From Hylemonella gracilis str. Niagara R (GTDB lineage Bacteria > Pseudomonadota > Gammaproteobacteria > Burkholderiales > Burkholderiaceae_C), in contig NZ_JEMG01000001.1 in assembly GCF_000600295.1 (NCBI RefSeq), forward strand, positions 539,442 to 603,441: a stretch of DNA of 64,000 nt, written 5' to 3'. Under the pieces are notes generated by a model. That model searched no databases and was not told the DNA's origin. It worked only from the letters and a program-made list of their open reading frames with translations. Both the position numbers and the translations under genes were made by a program. The stretch's first letter is position 1, and each line of letters begins with the position of its first letter. Positions 1 through 7,866 of the stretch are shown here, one piece after another.

Positions 1-3000
1 ACCAGCTGGTGCTGGCAGCCCAGAACAACGTCACCCTGATCGGGGCGGACGTGAGCACCGAGGGCACGGCCGTGCTGTCGGGCAAGAACGTGACGCTGGA
101 GGCGGCGGCGGAGACGAGCACCAGCGAAACCAGCCACAGCGAGCACACGGTGGGCGGGCTGGGCAGCAAGCTGAACAAGGACGAGGTGTCGCTGGGCGGC
201 ATGAAGGAGGTCAAGACCACCGAGACCACGACCACCACCAGCACCACGCACAAGGGCACGACGCTGAACGTGGGCAACCTGGCGGTGCTGGCCACGCAGG
301 ACGTCAACATCGTGGCGAGCAAGGTCGAGGTGGAAGGCCAAGCCATTGTGCAGGCTGGCGGTGACGTGAACGTCACGGGCAAGCAAGACACCACCAGTAC
401 GGAGAAGCGCACCGAGGTAGAGACCACCACCACTGCGGTGGCGGTGCGCAACGCCTATGTGGACACGGCGCTGGCGGTCAAGGCGCTGAAAGACGCCTTT
501 GATGCCGCGAAGGATGCCAAGGATGCCTATGAGGACGCGAAGAAGCGGGTGGACAGTGGCGAGCTGGCCAAGGCGGCGCTGAAGGACTATGAAATCAATA
601 TGGTCGCGGCGGCGGCCAACCTGGTGCAGGCCGAGATCTCGGCGGCGGCGTCCATCGCGGGCGCGGCAACGGCGGCATCACAAAGCATGGGCACGGGCTT
701 CTATGTCAGCGGCAGCGCGCAAAAGGAAGTGACCACGACGAGCACGACCCAGACGGCCAGCACCTGGCAAGGCAGCAGCATCGATGCGGGCGGCCTGGTC
801 ATCAGCGGCAAGAACACGACCATCGAGGGCAGTGACATCACGGCGGGCTGGCTGAAGCTGGACAGCGACAAGGTGCTGATCACCGCGGGCATCGACCAAT
901 ACAAAAACGAGACCAGCAGCAGCACCAAGAGCGTGACCGCCAGCGGAGGCAGCAACGGCTCGGCCAGCGCCTCGGCCAGCACCAGCAGCAGCCAAAGCAG
1001 CAGCACGAGCTTGCAGAACGTGAACAGCCGCATCAACGTGGGGCACCTGGAGAGTGATGCGGACAGCTTCACGCTGCGGGGCGCGGAAGTGACGGCCAAG
1101 ACAGCGGACCTGAACGTGGGCAGCCTGACGGTGCAGAGCTTGCAGGACACGAGCAGCAGCAGCAACAGCAGCAAGAGCACCAGCGTGGGGGTGAGCAACA
1201 GCACGAGCAGCAAGGGCAGCTCGCAGAGCGCCAACGTCGGGGTGAACCGCAGCAGCGGCAGCAGCGAAGCCCAGGAGGTGGGCAGCCAGACCCAACTGTT
1301 GATCACCGACGGCGCCAACAGCCAGATCACGGCCAAGGACACGACGCTGATCGGCGGGCTGATCGCCAACGCGACGCAGAACAAAGACGGCACGCTGACC
1401 GACCACGGCAAGCTGAACCTGACGACCGGGACCTTGACCGTCAGTGACCTGGAGGACAAGAGCGAGAGCGAGCAGAGTGGCTGGGGGTTCCAGACCAGCT
1501 CGGGCCGCAGCGCCGATGCCAAGGGCAACAACGTCAGCTACGGCGGCAGCGGCTCGACGACCGTGAGCATGAGCAACGAGGGCCACAAGAAGGAAGGCGA
1601 GACGCAGGCCACGCTGGGCCTGGGCAACATCAAGGTGGGTGGTGCCGACCTGAGCGGACAAGAACAGTACGCCAGCCTGAACCGCAACGTGAACGAGGCC
1701 CAGATCACGACGCTGGACCAGCAGACGGGGGGCTTGAATGCCGGTGTGACGATGGACAACCGGTGGTTGACCAGCGCAGGCCGGGACAGTCTGCTCAATG
1801 ACCAGAAGAACCTGGGCAAGAACAGCGCCATGGCGGCGGCGGGTGCAGTGGCGGATGTGGCGCGTGTGGGGGCGGCGGCAACGAGCTTGGCGACCGACCC
1901 GGATCAAGTCCTCAATGCGTGGAACACCGTGGGCAAGGGCCAGGAATTGGCCTATGCGAATGAGGGCAAATTAGCCGGCGAAACGGAAAACCTGCGCGAT
2001 GGACTGACGAAGGACGCGCAAACCGCGCAAGACAGCACCAACGGCATTGACAAGTTCATCAATGGCGGAGATGGAAGCCGCGTCAAGATGACGGACGGCA
2101 CCTGGGCCTATGGCGCGGTCGACGAAAGCGGCAAGACCATCTACGTGGACATGGAGGGCAACCGGCTCAAGAGCGTGGTCAACACCGTGGCGCACGAAGG
2201 CATGCACGTGAAAGGCGCAGGAGAAGCCACGGCGACGGTGACGGGGTACATGACGGACCTGGCCTACCGTGCCAATGCTTGGGCCAACAGCGAGCAGATT
2301 GATGCGAATAGGCCAGCACCGGTGACGACCAACTCGGCTGCGAGCCAGCAGCTGCTCATAAATAACAAAGCGGCATTCCTGGATCAGGCCGAACGCGGAG
2401 AACTCGAATACAGGCAGTTGCATTCGACCGAAGCAGAACTTATCCGAGAAAACGCGGCGAAGTATGCTGCTCAGCGTGGCGGCATCAGCACTGACCAAGC
2501 AATCGCTGAGTTGACAAAACAGAGCTTGCGGCAAGTGGATAGCGCTTGGGCAGAGCGGATCACCGAAAACCCTCAAGCTGCAGCCTTCTTGAAGCAGACG
2601 GCACAGGGCGCGGGTCCGAAAAATGTGGGTGGTGGAACGCTCTTTGATGCACGGGGAACCAGTGCATTCAACGACCACACCACTAACGCCGCATCGCTAC
2701 CACAGACAGCTGACCTCTATAGTCATATCAGCAGTCGAAATGTCACGGGCATTGTTCCCAACGTGAGTGGTGCATACGTTGCTTACAACGACGCCGCGCA
2801 TGATGCCAATCTAGTCAACGCAACGCCTCAACAGGTTCAACAGCTGTTGAACGCAGGGCAGGGCTTGAAGAATCAAGTTGGAACAGCTCAGGAGGTTCTC
2901 GCAGTCAGTTCGGCGAACCTTGGTATTGCGCAGACCGTCTATACCTCTGGTAATGCTACCCCTGGTGATGGAAGCCAATTGGGTAATCGTGTGCTTGGTG

Positions 3001-3485
3001 CAATGGGTGAGGCCGCAATGACGGGCTTGCCCAATGAGGGAGGTTCCGTCACCACACCTACGAGAGGGATGGGCGCGGCTGCTGGGCAGGCGTTGCCGAC
3101 GACTACGGGGAGTCGTACGTCGGCGGGCACAGAAGGAACAGGGTTAACTGGGGGGACTACTGCAGGTGGAGCAGCAAACTCGGTTACTGGTGCACGCCTC
3201 AATATGCAACTGTCTGCAGAGCAAGCGGCTGGCGCCAGAGCGCCTACAACGATTACGAGTTATTCGGCCCACGCGGTTTCACAAATTAATGGCCGCGACG
3301 GCGGAATCGGAGTTAGTCAATCTGCTATCAATGATGCCTTCGCCAACCCTGTGGGTATCCAGTACGTGCCGAGCAAGTATGGTCCGACATTTAGATACAT
3401 AGGCCAGAACGCAACCGTGGTTGTTAACTCAGAGGGGAATGTCGTAACTAATTGGGCGACTAGTTCTGCGGGGACCCGAAAATGA
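1..3485 (+). CDS. cdiA: CdiA-type contact-dependent inhibition exoprotein, C-terminal part (5' end outside window)
   Basis: This is the C-terminal 1,160 or so residues of a two-partner-secretion exoprotein that delivers its C-terminal toxin into neighbouring cells. The reading frame is already open at base 1, so the signal peptide and TPS domain lie upstream. Up to about 1,700 the protein is a run of degenerate beta-helix repeats with Thr/Ser-rich linkers, as in filamentous haemagglutinins. A HEGMH sequence (an HExxH motif) is encoded at 2193-2207. A helical pretoxin region follows (about 2,390-2,620), then a variable Gly/Thr-rich linker, and finally a module of about 85 residues (3225-3482) with a His (3270-3272) and an Arg (3294-3296) near its start. 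From about 2,300 the DNA becomes visibly more AT-rich, as expected for exchangeable toxin modules. The last four bases overlap the immunity gene. Family assignment is firm; the toxin activity is inferred. Confidence 0.85.
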   Translation, partial: QLVLAAQNNVTLIGADVSTEGTAVLSGKNVTLEAAAETSTSETSHSEHTVGGLGSKLNKDEVSLGGMKEVKTTETTTTTSTTHKGTTLNVGNLAVLATQDVNIVASKVEVEGQAIVQAGGDVNVTGKQDTTSTEKRTEVETTTTAVAVRNAYVDTALAVKALKDAFDAAKDAKDAYEDAKKRVDSGELAKAALKDYEINMVAAAANLVQAEISAAASIAGAATAASQSMGTGFYVSGSAQKEVTTTSTTQTASTWQGSSIDAGGLVISGKNTTIEGSDITAGWLKLDSDKVLITAGIDQYKNETSSSTKSVTASGGSNGSASASASTSSSQSSSTSLQNVNSRINVGHLESDADSFTLRGAEVTAKTADLNVGSLTVQSLQDTSSSSNSSKSTSVGVSNSTSSKGSSQSANVGVNRSSGSSEAQEVGSQTQLLITDGANSQITAKDTTLIGGLIANATQNKDGTLTDHGKLNLTTGTLTVSDLEDKSESEQSGWGFQTSSGRSADAKGNNVSYGGSGSTTVSMSNEGHKKEGETQATLGLGNIKVGGADLSGQEQYASLNRNVNEAQITTLDQQTGGLNAGVTMDNRWLTSAGRDSLLNDQKNLGKNSAMAAAGAVADVARVGAAATSLATDPDQVLNAWNTVGKGQELAYANEGKLAGETENLRDGLTKDAQTAQDSTNGIDKFINGGDGSRVKMTDGTWAYGAVDESGKTIYVDMEGNRLKSVVNTVAHEGMHVKGAGEATATVTGYMTDLAYRANAWANSEQIDANRPAPVTTNSAASQQLLINNKAAFLDQAERGELEYRQLHSTEAELIRENAAKYAAQRGGISTDQAIAELTKQSLRQVDSAWAERITENPQAAAFLKQTAQGAGPKNVGGGTLFDARGTSAFNDHTTNAASLPQTADLYSHISSRNVTGIVPNVSGAYVAYNDAAHDANLVNATPQQVQQLLNAGQGLKNQVGTAQEVLAVSSANLGIAQTVYTSGNATPGDGSQLGNRVLGAMGEAAMTGLPNEGGSVTTPTRGMGAAAGQALPTTTGSRTSAGTEGTGLTGGTTAGGAANSVTGARLNMQLSAEQAAGARAPTTITSYSAHAVSQINGRDGGIGVSQSAINDAFANPVGIQYVPSKYGPTFRYIGQNATVVVNSEGNVVTNWATSSAGTRK

Positions 3486-3736
3486 AAATTGAACTCACAG
3501 AGAGACAAGAGGCAATTGTGAAGTCTTTGTACCTGAAAGGCGCAATGAATTCTCACAACATCATCGGTGAACTTGCGGGTGAGCGGTTGTCCATGGCTAC
3601 TATTGATGAACTTTGCGCGCTGATAAATGATGAATTTATGATGAAAGGAATATTGCCCAACTTTGAGCCTAATGAGTATGGACTGGAGCTAGAGGCATTG
3701 CTTGATGTGGTCAATAGTGCGCGGATCAGGCCATAG
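3482..3736 (+). CDS. cdiI: Putative CdiI immunity protein
   Basis: This 84-residue acidic, probably cytosolic protein begins with an ATG that overlaps the cdiA stop (ATGA). A tight cdiA-cdiI overlap is the usual arrangement for a toxin and its cognate immunity protein. I recognise no family in it. It looks all-helical, with no signal peptide or membrane segment, and its codon use is far more AT-rich than the flanking chromosome, matching the toxin end of cdiA. The role is inferred from position, size and composition. It should bind and neutralise the last module of the upstream protein. It could instead be an orphan regulator, but nothing else lies between cdiA and the unrelated minus-strand genes. 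Confidence 0.7.
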   Translation: MKIELTERQEAIVKSLYLKGAMNSHNIIGELAGERLSMATIDELCALINDEFMMKGILPNFEPNEYGLELEALLDVVNSARIRP

Positions 3737-3788
3737 GTGAATCGCCTTGGGAATCAAAAATTCGGAAGCCCTGGCGTGGTCAGCGTAG

Positions 3789-4085
3789 CTAAACAGAAAC
3801 CCCCGGCCTCTTCCGATCAAACGTCAACGGTACTTCCCGCGCCTGCTGCTTGATCACCGAGGGTTTGATCTTGCCCACGACGTGCATTTCGCAGGGCTTG
3901 CAATCAAAGTGCAGGGTGAACTTCTCCTTGCCCTGGGTGATGATCATGGGTTCGGCGCGCACGGTGCCTTGCACGCCGGTGACGCCCTTGGCCTGCTTGG
4001 AGCAGAGGCTCAAGGAGAAACGCACGCCGTGCTTGGTGATCATGAGGCTGGCTTTACCCAGTTCCTCGTGGCTTTCGTGGGCAGC
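3789..4085 (-). pseudogene. C-terminal remnant of a peptidase U32 family gene (RlhA/YdcP- or YegQ-like)
   Basis: The minus-strand frame ending at 3789 encodes about 95 residues that look like the C-terminal end of U32-family proteins: LMITKHGVRFS, then SKQAKGVTGVQG, RAEPM, then FDCKPCEMHVVGKIK. Full-length members have 450 residues or more, so at least three quarters of the gene is gone. Its natural stop is intact. Upstream, where the body of the gene should be, the msrA stop lies within about 100 bases. The frame can be extended to 4160, but that part looks unrelated. I read it as debris from a deletion next to the mobile cdiA/cdiI end. Assignment rests on motif memory of the family. Confidence 0.5.
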
Positions 4086-4183
4086 GGCTATCACCTTCAC
4101 ACGCCGTACAGAGCGCAGAAGGAATCGCCCCGAGTCCAATAGACACCTTCGAGCCTTCAAACTGAGGCCCGTTCAGACGCCTC

Positions 4184-4690
4184 TCAGCTTGCTGCCCGCC
4201 GCGGCAACACCCAGCCCGGCCGCGCATAGTGGCAGGTGTAACCCCCCGGGTGCTTCTCCAGGTAGTCCTGGTGTTCCGGTTCCGCTTCCCAGAAGTCGCC
4301 CACGGCCTCGACTTCCGTCACCACCTTGCCTGGCCAGAGGCCGGAGGCCTCGACGTCCTGGATGGTGTCGATCGCTACACGCCGCTGGGATTCCGAGGTG
4401 AAATAGATCGCCGAGCGGTACGACGTGCCGCGGTCGTTGCCCTGCCGGTTGGGCGTGGTGGGGTCGTGGATCTGGAAGAAGAACTCCAGCAAGCGCCTGT
4501 AGCTCATCACGGCCGGGTCGAAGACGATCTCGATCGCCTCGGCATGGGTGCCGTGGTTGCGGTAGGTCGCATTCGGCACATCGCCACCCGAATAACCCAC
4601 CCGGGTCGACACCACACCGGGCATCTTGCGGATCAGGTCTTGCATGCCCCAGAAGCAGCCGCCTGCCAGCACCGCGCGTTCAGTCGCCAT
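4184..4690 (-). CDS. msrA: Peptide-methionine (S)-S-oxide reductase MsrA
   Basis: MsrA reduces the S epimer of methionine sulfoxide in proteins and free methionine, using thioredoxin. The 168-residue cytosolic protein carries the signature GGCFWGMQ, with catalytic Cys12, close to the N terminus, followed by the conserved VGYSGG and the [11 protein letters not shown] stretch. I start it at the ATG at 4690, preceded by GAGGAG at a good distance and one base after the msrB stop. A start at 4705 would overlap msrB needlessly. It forms a two-gene operon with msrB, so both epimers are handled together. Length and motifs are normal. Confidence 0.95.
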   Translation of the reverse strand: MATERAVLAGGCFWGMQDLIRKMPGVVSTRVGYSGGDVPNATYRNHGTHAEAIEIVFDPAVMSYRRLLEFFFQIHDPTTPNRQGNDRGTSYRSAIYFTSESQRRVAIDTIQDVEASGLWPGKVVTEVEAVGDFWEAEPEHQDYLEKHPGGYTCHYARPGWVLPRRAAS

Positions 4691-4691
4691 C

Positions 4692-5135
4692 TCAGATCTC
4701 CTCAACTTGGTTCAGGTATTCTCCATAGCCCTGGGCTTGCATGTCGTCGCGGTGGACAAAACGCAAGGAGGCCGAATTGATGCAGTATCGCAGCCCGCCC
4801 CGGTCCGGCGGGCCGTCGGGGAAGACATGTCCGAGGTGGCTGTCGCCATGCGCCGAACGCACCTCGGTGCGCACCATGCCGTGGCTGACGTCGCGCAGCT
4901 CGTGCACGTACGCCGGCACGATGGGCTTGGTGAAGCTCGGCCAGCCGCAACCCGATTCGAACTTGTCCGAGGACGCGAACAAGGGCTCGCCCGAGACGAT
5001 GTCGACATAGATGCCCGGCGCGTGGTTGTCCAGGTATTCACCGGTGCCGGCGTATTCCGTTCCGTTTTGCTGCGTCACCCGAAATTGCTCGGGGGTCAGA
5101 CGGGCGATCGCTTCGGGTGATTTGGTGTACGTCAT
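4692..5135 (-). CDS. msrB: Peptide-methionine (R)-S-oxide reductase MsrB
   Basis: MsrB reduces the R epimer of methionine sulfoxide. The 147-residue protein has the family blocks [14 protein letters not shown] and RYCINS, with catalytic Cys118. The two CxxC pairs that bind zinc in many MsrB proteins are absent (the first position reads GEPLFASS), so this is the zinc-free type. I chose the ATG at 5135, which gives the usual N terminus; an in-frame start at 5177 would add a Pro-rich tail without family support. It is the first gene of the msrB-msrA operon, with one base between the two reading frames. Confidence 0.93.
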   Translation of the reverse strand: MTYTKSPEAIARLTPEQFRVTQQNGTEYAGTGEYLDNHAPGIYVDIVSGEPLFASSDKFESGCGWPSFTKPIVPAYVHELRDVSHGMVRTEVRSAHGDSHLGHVFPDGPPDRGGLRYCINSASLRFVHRDDMQAQGYGEYLNQVEEI

Positions 5136-5293
5136 TGGGATTCCAGTTCCTTTCGGGGTGGGGCGGGGTCTCTCCACATGGTCCCGCGTGGGGGATTTTC
5201 AAGCGGCCTCAGCACGGCGCCGGGGTACGACCGGTGTGATCGTAGATCAGGGCGGGCGGTGCCGCTGCCCGCGCCGTGGCGGGCCCGCTGAAC

Positions 5294-5881
5294 TCAGACG
5301 CCAGGCTGGGAAGCAACTTGGGCGAGCTGGGCTTCCAACTGCGCGATGCGCTGGTCGCGTTCTTCGAGCGCGCGCTGCACGTCCTCGGCTTCGAAGCGCA
5401 GCGGGATGTGTTGCGGGCAGTTCCAGTCATAGGCCTCGACGCGGATCGTCATCTCGCGCCCCGGGTGTTCCACGTCCGTGGATTCCTGCACGCTCAGTCG
5501 GCCCAGGAGTTTGAGGCGCCGACGGCGCGTGTAATCCATCAGGATCAGGGCTACACGATCGTTGTGCGCGAGGTTGCCCACGCTGATGAACTGCCGGTTG
5601 CCCGGCACGTCCGTGAACGCCAGCGTCCGGGCGTCGACGACGCGCAGGAAGCCCGGTTGGCCACCCCGATGCTGCACATAGGGCCAGCCCGTTTCCGACA
5701 CGGTGGCCATGTAAAAGCTGCGCTGGGCCTGAATGAACGCGGCTTCCTGCGGCCCGAGTTCGGCATGGTCCAGCTCGCCGCCGGACTCGAAGGCCCGTGC
5801 GTACTGCGCGCGGCTGCCGTCGCGGGCCTGGGCCGCGCGCACGGCCGGGGTGAAAGTGATGTTCGCGTAAGCGTTGCTCAT
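5294..5881 (-). CDS. Pyridoxamine 5'-phosphate oxidase family (FMN-binding split barrel) protein
   Basis: This is a 195-residue soluble protein of the PNPOx-like split-barrel flavoprotein family. The segment around residues 50-75 (FYMATVSETGWPYVQHRGG) and the following GNRQFISVGN and RVALILMDY blocks are characteristic of stand-alone members annotated as pyridoxamine 5'-phosphate oxidase family proteins. These usually bind FMN and are not true PdxH enzymes. The last 25 residues form a short coiled coil (LEERDQRIAQLEAQLAQ). It is divergent from the LysR gene at 5997 with 115 bases between starts, so that regulator may control it. The substrate is unknown. Confidence 0.8.
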   Translation of the reverse strand: MSNAYANITFTPAVRAAQARDGSRAQYARAFESGGELDHAELGPQEAAFIQAQRSFYMATVSETGWPYVQHRGGQPGFLRVVDARTLAFTDVPGNRQFISVGNLAHNDRVALILMDYTRRRRLKLLGRLSVQESTDVEHPGREMTIRVEAYDWNCPQHIPLRFEAEDVQRALEERDQRIAQLEAQLAQVASQPGV

Positions 5882-5996
5882 GGCGATCTCTTGGGGGCGT
5901 CCAGCAGGGGCTGGGCGTTGGCAGCATTGTTTTTCATATCGCCGGGTTTGATAATCTGTTTGGATCAGGAATCACTTTCTCAGAAACTGGAAAGAT

Positions 5997-6929
5997 ATGG
6001 ACCGATTCGACGCCATCACCGCCTTCGTGGCGGTGGCCCGCAGCGGCGGCTTCTCGGCCGCCAGCCGTGCCCTGGGCATGCCGGTGGCCAATGTCAGCCG
6101 CAAAGTGGCCCTGCTCGAAGAGGCGCTGGGGGTGAGGCTCCTGGTCCGCACCACAAGACACGTGGCGTTGACCGACGGTGGCAAGCGCTACTTCGAAACC
6201 TGCAGCCGCGTGCTCGACGCCATGCGGGACGCCGACGAGGAGGTGAGCGGCGAATACCGCGAGCCCAAGGGCGACCTGGTCATCACGGCGCCGCTGGGCT
6301 TCGGCCAGCAGCATCTGCAGCCGGTGGTGCACGAATTCCTGCGTGCGTATGCGCAGGTCAATGTCCATCTGCAACTGGTCGACCGGGTGCTGCCGCTGGT
6401 GGAGGAGCATGTGGACTGCGCGTTGCGCATTGGTACCCTGGGCGACAGCAGTCTGGTGGCGCGTGAACTGGGCGCCATCCGCGTCGTCGTCTGCGCCGCG
6501 CCCGCCTACCTGCAGGCGCGTGGCACGCCGCTGGATCTGTCAGCGCTGGCAGGGCATGACTGCATCAGTTGGACGGGGCTGGGGGTCTCCAAGACCTGGA
6601 CGTTCTCCGTGCGTCAAGGGGACAAGGTCACGGAGCAGCAGCTGCCGGTGCATGTGCGCGTGTCCACGAGCACACCGGAGTCGGCCTTGCAGGCCGCAAT
6701 CGCCGGTCTGGGCCTGGTGCAGGCCACCAGTTACCAGGTGGCGCCGCATGTCGCGGCCGGACGGCGGGTGCCGGTGCTGACGGCGCATGACAGCGAACCG
6801 CTGCCCGTGAGCCTGGTCTATCCCAGCAAGCGGCTGATCCCGCTGAAGTTGCGTGCGCTGCTGGACTTCGCCACACCCCGGCTCGAACAGTGTTTGGCTG
6901 AGGTCGACGCCGCGATGGGCCGGCGCTGA
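5997..6929 (+). CDS. LysR family transcriptional regulator (divergent from PNPOx-family gene)
   Basis: A 310-residue LysR-type regulator. Residues 1-60 form the winged helix-turn-helix (MDRFDAITAFVAVARSGGFS, then SRKVALLEEALGVRLLVRTTR), and the rest is the periplasmic-binding-like effector domain with the CDCALRIG-type block near residue 140. It resembles the subgroup of single-gene LysR regulators that control an adjacent oxidoreductase. The divergent flavin-type gene at 5294-5881 is the natural target, and the shared 115-base spacer is AT-rich against the local background. No effector can be deduced. Confidence 0.93.
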   Translation: MDRFDAITAFVAVARSGGFSAASRALGMPVANVSRKVALLEEALGVRLLVRTTRHVALTDGGKRYFETCSRVLDAMRDADEEVSGEYREPKGDLVITAPLGFGQQHLQPVVHEFLRAYAQVNVHLQLVDRVLPLVEEHVDCALRIGTLGDSSLVARELGAIRVVVCAAPAYLQARGTPLDLSALAGHDCISWTGLGVSKTWTFSVRQGDKVTEQQLPVHVRVSTSTPESALQAAIAGLGLVQATSYQVAPHVAAGRRVPVLTAHDSEPLPVSLVYPSKRLIPLKLRALLDFATPRLEQCLAEVDAAMGRR

Positions 6930-6950
6930 GCCGCCGCCGCACGCGAACCC

Positions 6951-7613
6951 TCACACGCCCAGGTATCGCCCGGGTTTGTGGTTCAGCGCCAGAAACGCCC
7001 CCAGCGCCAGCGCGCCCAGCACGGACTGCAACACGCGCTCAGGCGTGACGACCAGGAAAGCCAGCAGCACGATGGGCAGGTCCACCGCGAGCTGCACCTT
7101 GCCGGCCGAGTAGCCGCGCTTTTGCTGCGCCCACTGGGCCAGGATGTTGACGCCGCCCACGCTGGCGTGGTGGCGCAGCAGGGCCAGCAGGCCGAAGCCG
7201 ATCAGCAGACCGCCCAACACGGCGGCCAGCCAGGGGTTGACCTGGTCGAACTGCAGCACCTTGGGCGCCAGCGCCGTGAAGATGGACACCGCCGCCACCG
7301 AGCCCAGGCTCTTGAGTGTGAATTCGGTGCCGAGCTGCCTCCAGGACAACCAGAAAAAAGGCAGGCTGAAGAGGAAGAAGCACAGGCCGAGGTTCCAGCC
7401 GAAGGCATAGCTGGCCAGGAAGGCCAGGCCGGCCACGCCGCCGATCAGGATGCCGGCATGCTTGAACATCACCAGGCCGAGGGCCACGAAGAGCACGCCC
7501 GTGGTCAGGGCGATGGCGTCTTCCAGCCAGGTGTGAGGCACGGCCTGCACGGGGCTGGGGGCGGCGCTGGGCAGGGCACTTTCAGGGGCGCTTTGCGCGG
7601 GGTCGATTTTCAT
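6951..7613 (-). CDS. YitT family integral membrane protein
   Basis: This 220-residue protein has five to six predicted membrane segments after a Pro/Ala-rich cytosolic N terminus of about 30 residues. The blocks GILIGGVAGLAFL, FFLFSLPFFWLSW and ASVGGVNILAQW fit the YitT family (DUF161). The family has no settled biochemical role; some members affect metabolite or amino-acid export. The ATG at 7613 gives the normal family length, whereas upstream in-frame starts would add an arginine-rich tail. It is convergent with the LysR gene ending at 6929 and stands alone on its strand, 253 bases downstream of the gene ending at 7867. Confidence 0.85.
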   Translation of the reverse strand: MKIDPAQSAPESALPSAAPSPVQAVPHTWLEDAIALTTGVLFVALGLVMFKHAGILIGGVAGLAFLASYAFGWNLGLCFFLFSLPFFWLSWRQLGTEFTLKSLGSVAAVSIFTALAPKVLQFDQVNPWLAAVLGGLLIGFGLLALLRHHASVGGVNILAQWAQQKRGYSAGKVQLAVDLPIVLLAFLVVTPERVLQSVLGALALGAFLALNHKPGRYLGV

Positions 7614-7866
7614 GGCGGGTTCGTGTGAGCCTGGGGCAGCTGCGGGATAAGCAACAGGGGCGCGGCCGGGTGGGCCGCAAGGTCGGACAACGCTGCGCCC
7701 GTCCTGGGTAGCAAGTCGGGCACGGACGAAATTAGACACCGAAATCGCCTGGCCCGAGGGGGCACCTGCTGTGTGTGGCCACCACGGATGAATGGAGGAA
7801 TCACCACCGCTTGGTCGCCGGCCCCGTACACCGGCCTGGGCTGTGGCGACTTCGCCGCCAAGGGGG

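Noticed and set aside
900-1290. Repeat array resembling a CRISPR locus
   Set aside because: The repeats are in frame with cdiA, irregular in length and encode Ser/Thr-rich stalk segments; there are no spacers.
678-1907. Minus-strand open frame of 409 codons inside cdiA
   Set aside because: It is a shadow of the repetitive AGC/GCG codons of cdiA. The translation is Ala/Arg/His-rich without domains.
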